Below are positions 6,459 through 9,234 of a stretch of DNA of 9,234 bases, piece by piece; within the stretch, counting starts at the first letter, position 1; each line of letters opens with the position of its first letter. This DNA is from Alphaproteobacteria bacterium. GTDB taxonomy: Bacteria > Pseudomonadota > Alphaproteobacteria > UBA8366. Below the pieces are notes generated by a model, which did not search any database, was not told the origin of the DNA, and saw only the letters and a list, made by a program, of their open reading frames with translations. A program made the position numbers and the translations under genes. Where the stretch lies: the NCBI GenBank assembly GCA_029861675.1, contig JAOTYV010000190.1, forward strand, positions 1 through 9,234, read 5' to 3'.

Positions 6459-7896
6459 GTCCGTGGTCCTGGTCGCCGACGACGATCGCGCCATCCGGAC
6501 CGTACTGACCCAGGCGCTGGGGCGTGCCGGATACGACGTTCGCAGCACCGGCAACGCGGCCACGCTCTGGCGCTGGATCAGCGATGGCGACGGCGATCTT
6601 GTGATTACCGATGTTGTCATGCCGGATGAGAACGGCCTGGATCTGATTCCCCGCATCCGGAAGCTCCGGCCAGGCCTGCGCGTGATCGCCATGAGCGCAC
6701 AGAACACGCTGCTCACCGCCGTAAAAGCGGCGGAACGAGGGGCTTTCGAATATCTGCCCAAACCGTTCGACCTCAACGAGTTGCTGAATCTGGTCGAGCG
6801 GGCGCTCATCGAATCACGACGAAGCCTTGTTAGCGACTCTTCCGAGGATGACCTGCAGGAGACACTGCCGCTAATCGGACGTTCGCCCGCGATGCAGGAT
6901 ATCTACCGCATTTTGGCCCGGTTGATGTCCACCGACCTGACGGTGCTGATCGCCGGCGAGTCAGGGACGGGTAAGGAGTTGGTGGCGCGCGCGCTGCACG
7001 ACTATGGAAAGCGGCGCAACGCGCCCTTCGTGGCGATCAACATGGCCGCCGTTCCGAAGGAACTCATCGAAAGCGAACTTTTCGGGCACGAAAAGGGGGC
7101 ATTTACCGGCGCCACTGCACGCTATGCGGGACGCTTCGAACAGGCCGAGGGCGGGACGCTGTTTCTCGATGAAATTGGCGATATGCCGCTGGAAGCCCAA
7201 ACGCGGCTGCTGCGCGTCCTCCAGGAAGGTGAATTTACGACGGTCGGCGGCCGCCGGTCCATTCGGGCGAATGCCCGGATTATTGCCGCGACCCATCGGG
7301 ATATCGGCCTGCTGGTCCGGCAGGGGCGGTTTCGCGAGGATCTGTACTATCGACTGAATGTGGTGCCGGTTCGGCTGCCGCCGTTACGCGAACGGCTTGA
7401 AGACATTCCCGATCTGGTGCGCCACTTCCTCTCCGTTGTGGCGTCGGAGGGACTGCCCAGCAAGACATTGGATGCTGCCGCGATGGACCGGCTCAGGAAG
7501 CATCGATGGACCGGCAATGTCCGCGAACTGGAAAATCTCATCCGGCGGCTCGCGGCGCTGCATGCGCAAGAGGTCATTTCGATCGATATCATCGAGGCGG
7601 AACTCGCCGATGCGGGATCGGTAACGGCCGCCGGTGACGATTTGTCCAATGAAGACCTTGCGGCCTCGGTCGAACGCCATCTCCGGGCATACTTCAATCG
7701 CCACGACCAAGACTTGCCGGCGCCGGGACTGCATGACCGGATTCTTCGCGAAATTGAACGGCCCTTGATTGAAATCAGCCTTGCGGCGACCCGTGGCAAT
7801 CAGGTGCGCGCCGCCCATATGCTCGGTCTCAACCGGAATACGCTGCGGAAGAAGATTCGCGACCTTGACATTTCCGTGGTCCGAAGGCCCCAATAG
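6451..7896 (+). CDS. ntrC: Nitrogen regulation response regulator NtrC (sigma54 activator)
   Basis: This encodes 481 residues with the full NtrC plan. The receiver domain (about 4-120) has D10/D11/D12, phospho-acceptor D54, S82 and K104 at the classical NtrC positions. The AAA+ domain (about 145-375) has Walker A GESGTGKE at 169-176, the sigma54-contacting GAFTGA at 216-221, Walker B LFLDE ending at D240/E241, and the arginine-rich [23 protein letters not shown] segment. A Fis-type helix-turn-helix (about 430-476) ends the protein with [20 protein letters not shown]. When phosphorylated by NtrB it should bind enhancer sites and activate sigma54-dependent nitrogen assimilation genes such as glnA, glnB or amtB, none of which are in the window. 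It starts inside the end of ntrB, with GGAGACGGGAA just upstream, so both proteins are likely made in balanced amounts. No key residue is missing. Confidence 0.97.
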   Translation: MTESVVLVADDDRAIRTVLTQALGRAGYDVRSTGNAATLWRWISDGDGDLVITDVVMPDENGLDLIPRIRKLRPGLRVIAMSAQNTLLTAVKAAERGAFEYLPKPFDLNELLNLVERALIESRRSLVSDSSEDDLQETLPLIGRSPAMQDIYRILARLMSTDLTVLIAGESGTGKELVARALHDYGKRRNAPFVAINMAAVPKELIESELFGHEKGAFTGATARYAGRFEQAEGGTLFLDEIGDMPLEAQTRLLRVLQEGEFTTVGGRRSIRANARIIAATHRDIGLLVRQGRFREDLYYRLNVVPVRLPPLRERLEDIPDLVRHFLSVVASEGLPSKTLDAAAMDRLRKHRWTGNVRELENLIRRLAALHAQEVISIDIIEAELADAGSVTAAGDDLSNEDLAASVERHLRAYFNRHDQDLPAPGLHDRILREIERPLIEISLAATRGNQVRAAHMLGLNRNTLRKKIRDLDISVVRRPQ

Positions 7897-7960
7897 CCGC
7901 ATTCGGTGGTGGTAAGACGACGTGATAACAAGGCAAATCCTCAAGCACGGTTGAATGCGG
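7897..7960. repeat. Inverted repeat in the ntrC-ntrY spacer
   Basis: CCGCATTC (7897-7904), immediately after the ntrC stop, is exactly reverse-complementary to GAATGCGG (7953-7960), with 48 nt between. A second, smaller pair AAGCA/TGCTT (7943-7947 and 7962-7966) flanks the right arm. No T-tract follows, so it is not a typical terminator. It could be a processing or attenuation structure between ntrBC and ntrYX, or an operator. The low stability of a long-loop stem keeps confidence low. Confidence 0.35.
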
Positions 7961-7992
7961 TTGCTTAATCCACAGCCCGATCCAAAAGTAAA

Positions 7993-9234
7993 ATGATTGC
8001 GACCGAACAATCGGAGCCGGCGGAGCCGCGTCTTGTGACGCGTTTGCTGACCTGGGCGCGGTCGTTGCATGTGGGCCGGGTTCTAGCGGTTTCCCTGGCG
8101 GTAGCAGCGCTTATAGCGGTTTCGGGTACTTTCGCCGCGATCCGAGGCATCGCGCCGTTCGGGTCCGCGCCGGGGCAGGTTCTGCTGTGGCTATATGCCG
8201 ATCTGATCGTCTTGCTGATATTGGCCGCGGTAATCGGGTGGCGCGTCGTCGCGCTCTGGGTCGAGCGCCGGCGCGGCTCGGCCGGCTCGCAACTGCATGT
8301 CCGGTTGGTCCGCCTGTTCGGACTGGTGTCCGTGGTTCCCGCCATTATCGTCGCAGTCGCGTCGGTTATCTTCTTTAATTTCGGCCTCCAATCCTGGCTG
8401 AGCAGCCAGGTGCGGACCGCGCTTGAACAATCGGTCGCGGTGGCCAAGGCGTATCTGCACGAGCATAAGCAGAACATCCGCGCCGATGTTCTGGCGATGG
8501 CAAAGGACCTGAACCGCAACGCCATTGCGTTGGAGAACAATCCGGCACTGTTCGGCCGCGTGGTAAATTTTCAGTCGAGCGTACGGGAACTGTCGGAAGC
8601 CGTGGTCTTCGACGGCAGCGGTGAAGTGCTGGCGCGGTCCGGATTCTCGTATCTTCTGGAAATCGACCCGATCCCTTCCAACGAACTCGATAAGGCCCGG
8701 AAGGGTGAAGTCGCGATCATGACCAGCGTGGATGAAGACCGGGTCCGGGCGTTGGTTCGCCTCGACGGCTTCCTTGACCGATATCTCTATGTGGGCCGGG
8801 TGATTGATCCAAAGGTGCTGGCGCATACGACGAGGACCCGGGGCGCCGTCGAACGATTCAAGCGTCTCGAGTTTCGCCGGGCCGATATGCAGATCAGTTT
8901 CGCGCTGGTTTATGCCGGCCTTGCCCTGGTCCTGCTGCTGGCCTCGTCCTGGGTCGGCCTCCTGATGGCGAGCCAACTTTCGCGCCCGTTGAGCGCATTG
9001 ATCGCGGCGACGGAACGCGTGCGCGCGGGCGACCTGACCGCCCGGGTTCCCGATCTCACGGCACCCGATGAATTCGGCTCACTGAGCCGTGCGTTCAATC
9101 GCATGACCAGCGACCTCCGGGAAAACCGTCGCGAACTTTTGGAGGCGAACCGGCAAATGGACGATCGCCGGCGGTTTACCGAGGCGGTCCTTGAGGGAAT
9201 TTCCGCGGGCGTCATCGGCTTGGACGAAAAGGGC
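7993..9234 (+). CDS. ntrY: Nitrogen regulation membrane sensor kinase NtrY, N-terminal part (cut by window end)
   Basis: The frame is open from ATG 7993 to the last base, giving 414 codons; full NtrY is about 720-780 residues, so the kinase domain is missing only because the window ends. Membrane segments lie at about 29-50, 63-90 and 105-130, and the third carries the NtrY-typical VRLFGLVSVVPAI and FFNFGLQSW. An extracytoplasmic sensor region spans about 132-298, a fourth membrane segment about 301-325, a HAMP linker about 327-380, and the first residues of a PAS domain (RRFTEAVLEGISAGVIGLDE) begin near 395. NtrY works with NtrX in nitrogen and, in some species, redox control. An in-frame TAA at 7966-7968 and no other start between make 7993 the only ATG choice; the ribosome site is poor. 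The 96-bp gap after ntrC allows either read-through or its own promoter. Confidence 0.93.
   Translation, partial: MIATEQSEPAEPRLVTRLLTWARSLHVGRVLAVSLAVAALIAVSGTFAAIRGIAPFGSAPGQVLLWLYADLIVLLILAAVIGWRVVALWVERRRGSAGSQLHVRLVRLFGLVSVVPAIIVAVASVIFFNFGLQSWLSSQVRTALEQSVAVAKAYLHEHKQNIRADVLAMAKDLNRNAIALENNPALFGRVVNFQSSVRELSEAVVFDGSGEVLARSGFSYLLEIDPIPSNELDKARKGEVAIMTSVDEDRVRALVRLDGFLDRYLYVGRVIDPKVLAHTTRTRGAVERFKRLEFRRADMQISFALVYAGLALVLLLASSWVGLLMASQLSRPLSALIAATERVRAGDLTARVPDLTAPDEFGSLSRAFNRMTSDLRENRRELLEANRQMDDRRRFTEAVLEGISAGVIGLDEKG

Noticed and set aside
6057..6809. 250-residue minus-strand open frame across the ntrB-ntrC junction
   Set aside because: It is antisense to two well-supported genes and is rich in Arg and Ser, as expected for a shadow frame.
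7940..7970. Possible sigma54 (-24/-12) promoter for ntrY
   Set aside because: The GG (7949-7950) and GC (7963-7964) elements are 12 bp apart instead of 10, and the surrounding bases do not match the consensus.
7966..7974. TAATCCACA, a second DnaA-box-like site before ntrY
   Set aside because: It has one mismatch to TTATCCACA and is isolated; single near-matches are expected by chance in 9 kb.
5340..9234. An undescribed signalling system in the kinase/regulator cluster
   Set aside because: Domains, key residues and order match the known NtrB-NtrC and NtrY systems of alphaproteobacteria.

Overview
The window looks like a piece of an alphaproteobacterial chromosome, most likely from a Rhodospirillales-type organism. 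The gene content and order support this: a fused ispDF gene, and dusB (nifR3) followed directly by ntrB, ntrC and ntrY. The DNA is GC-rich, with codon use that appears even across the window. All gene names rest on motifs read by eye; no database search was made.

Layout. Positions 1-412 hold no convincing gene. They contain two inverted repeats (17-58 and 73-118), a single DnaA-box-like nonamer, an AT-rich promoter-like patch and a palindrome (393-408) that nearly matches the ParB-binding parS sequence. A plus-strand XRE-type regulator of unknown target follows (413-1141). Its 3' end overlaps by 20 bp the end of a convergent minus-strand operon that reads ispDF (2104-3270), pgpA (1613-2107), cinA/pncC C-terminal-type gene (1122-1613). 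These three genes overlap at GTGA and TGATG junctions, so they are very likely translationally coupled. A good sigma70-like promoter on the minus strand (about 3312-3340) sits in front of ispDF.

Divergent from ispDF is an integral membrane protein of the CcsA/YpjD (cytochrome c assembly-like) group (3452-4252). A 96-bp gap with two overlapping promoter candidates leads into dusB (4349-5338, TTG start). ntrB (5340-6458) starts one base after dusB stops, and ntrC (6451-7896) overlaps ntrB by 8 bp. A 96-bp spacer with an inverted repeat separates ntrC from ntrY (7993-9234, cut by the window end).

How the genes work together. ispDF makes isoprenoid precursors, pgpA makes phosphatidylglycerol, and the CinA-type protein probably salvages NMN, so the left operon is housekeeping. 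On the right, dusB modifies tRNA and is co-transcribed with the NtrB/NtrC nitrogen-status two-component pair. ntrY starts the second, membrane-bound nitrogen/redox two-component system, whose partner ntrX is expected just beyond the window.

I found no CRISPR array, IS element, phage gene, toxin-antitoxin pair or RNA gene. Most of the window is conserved core genome. The least explained parts are the first 412 bases with the parS-like site, and the C-terminal domain of the XRE protein.
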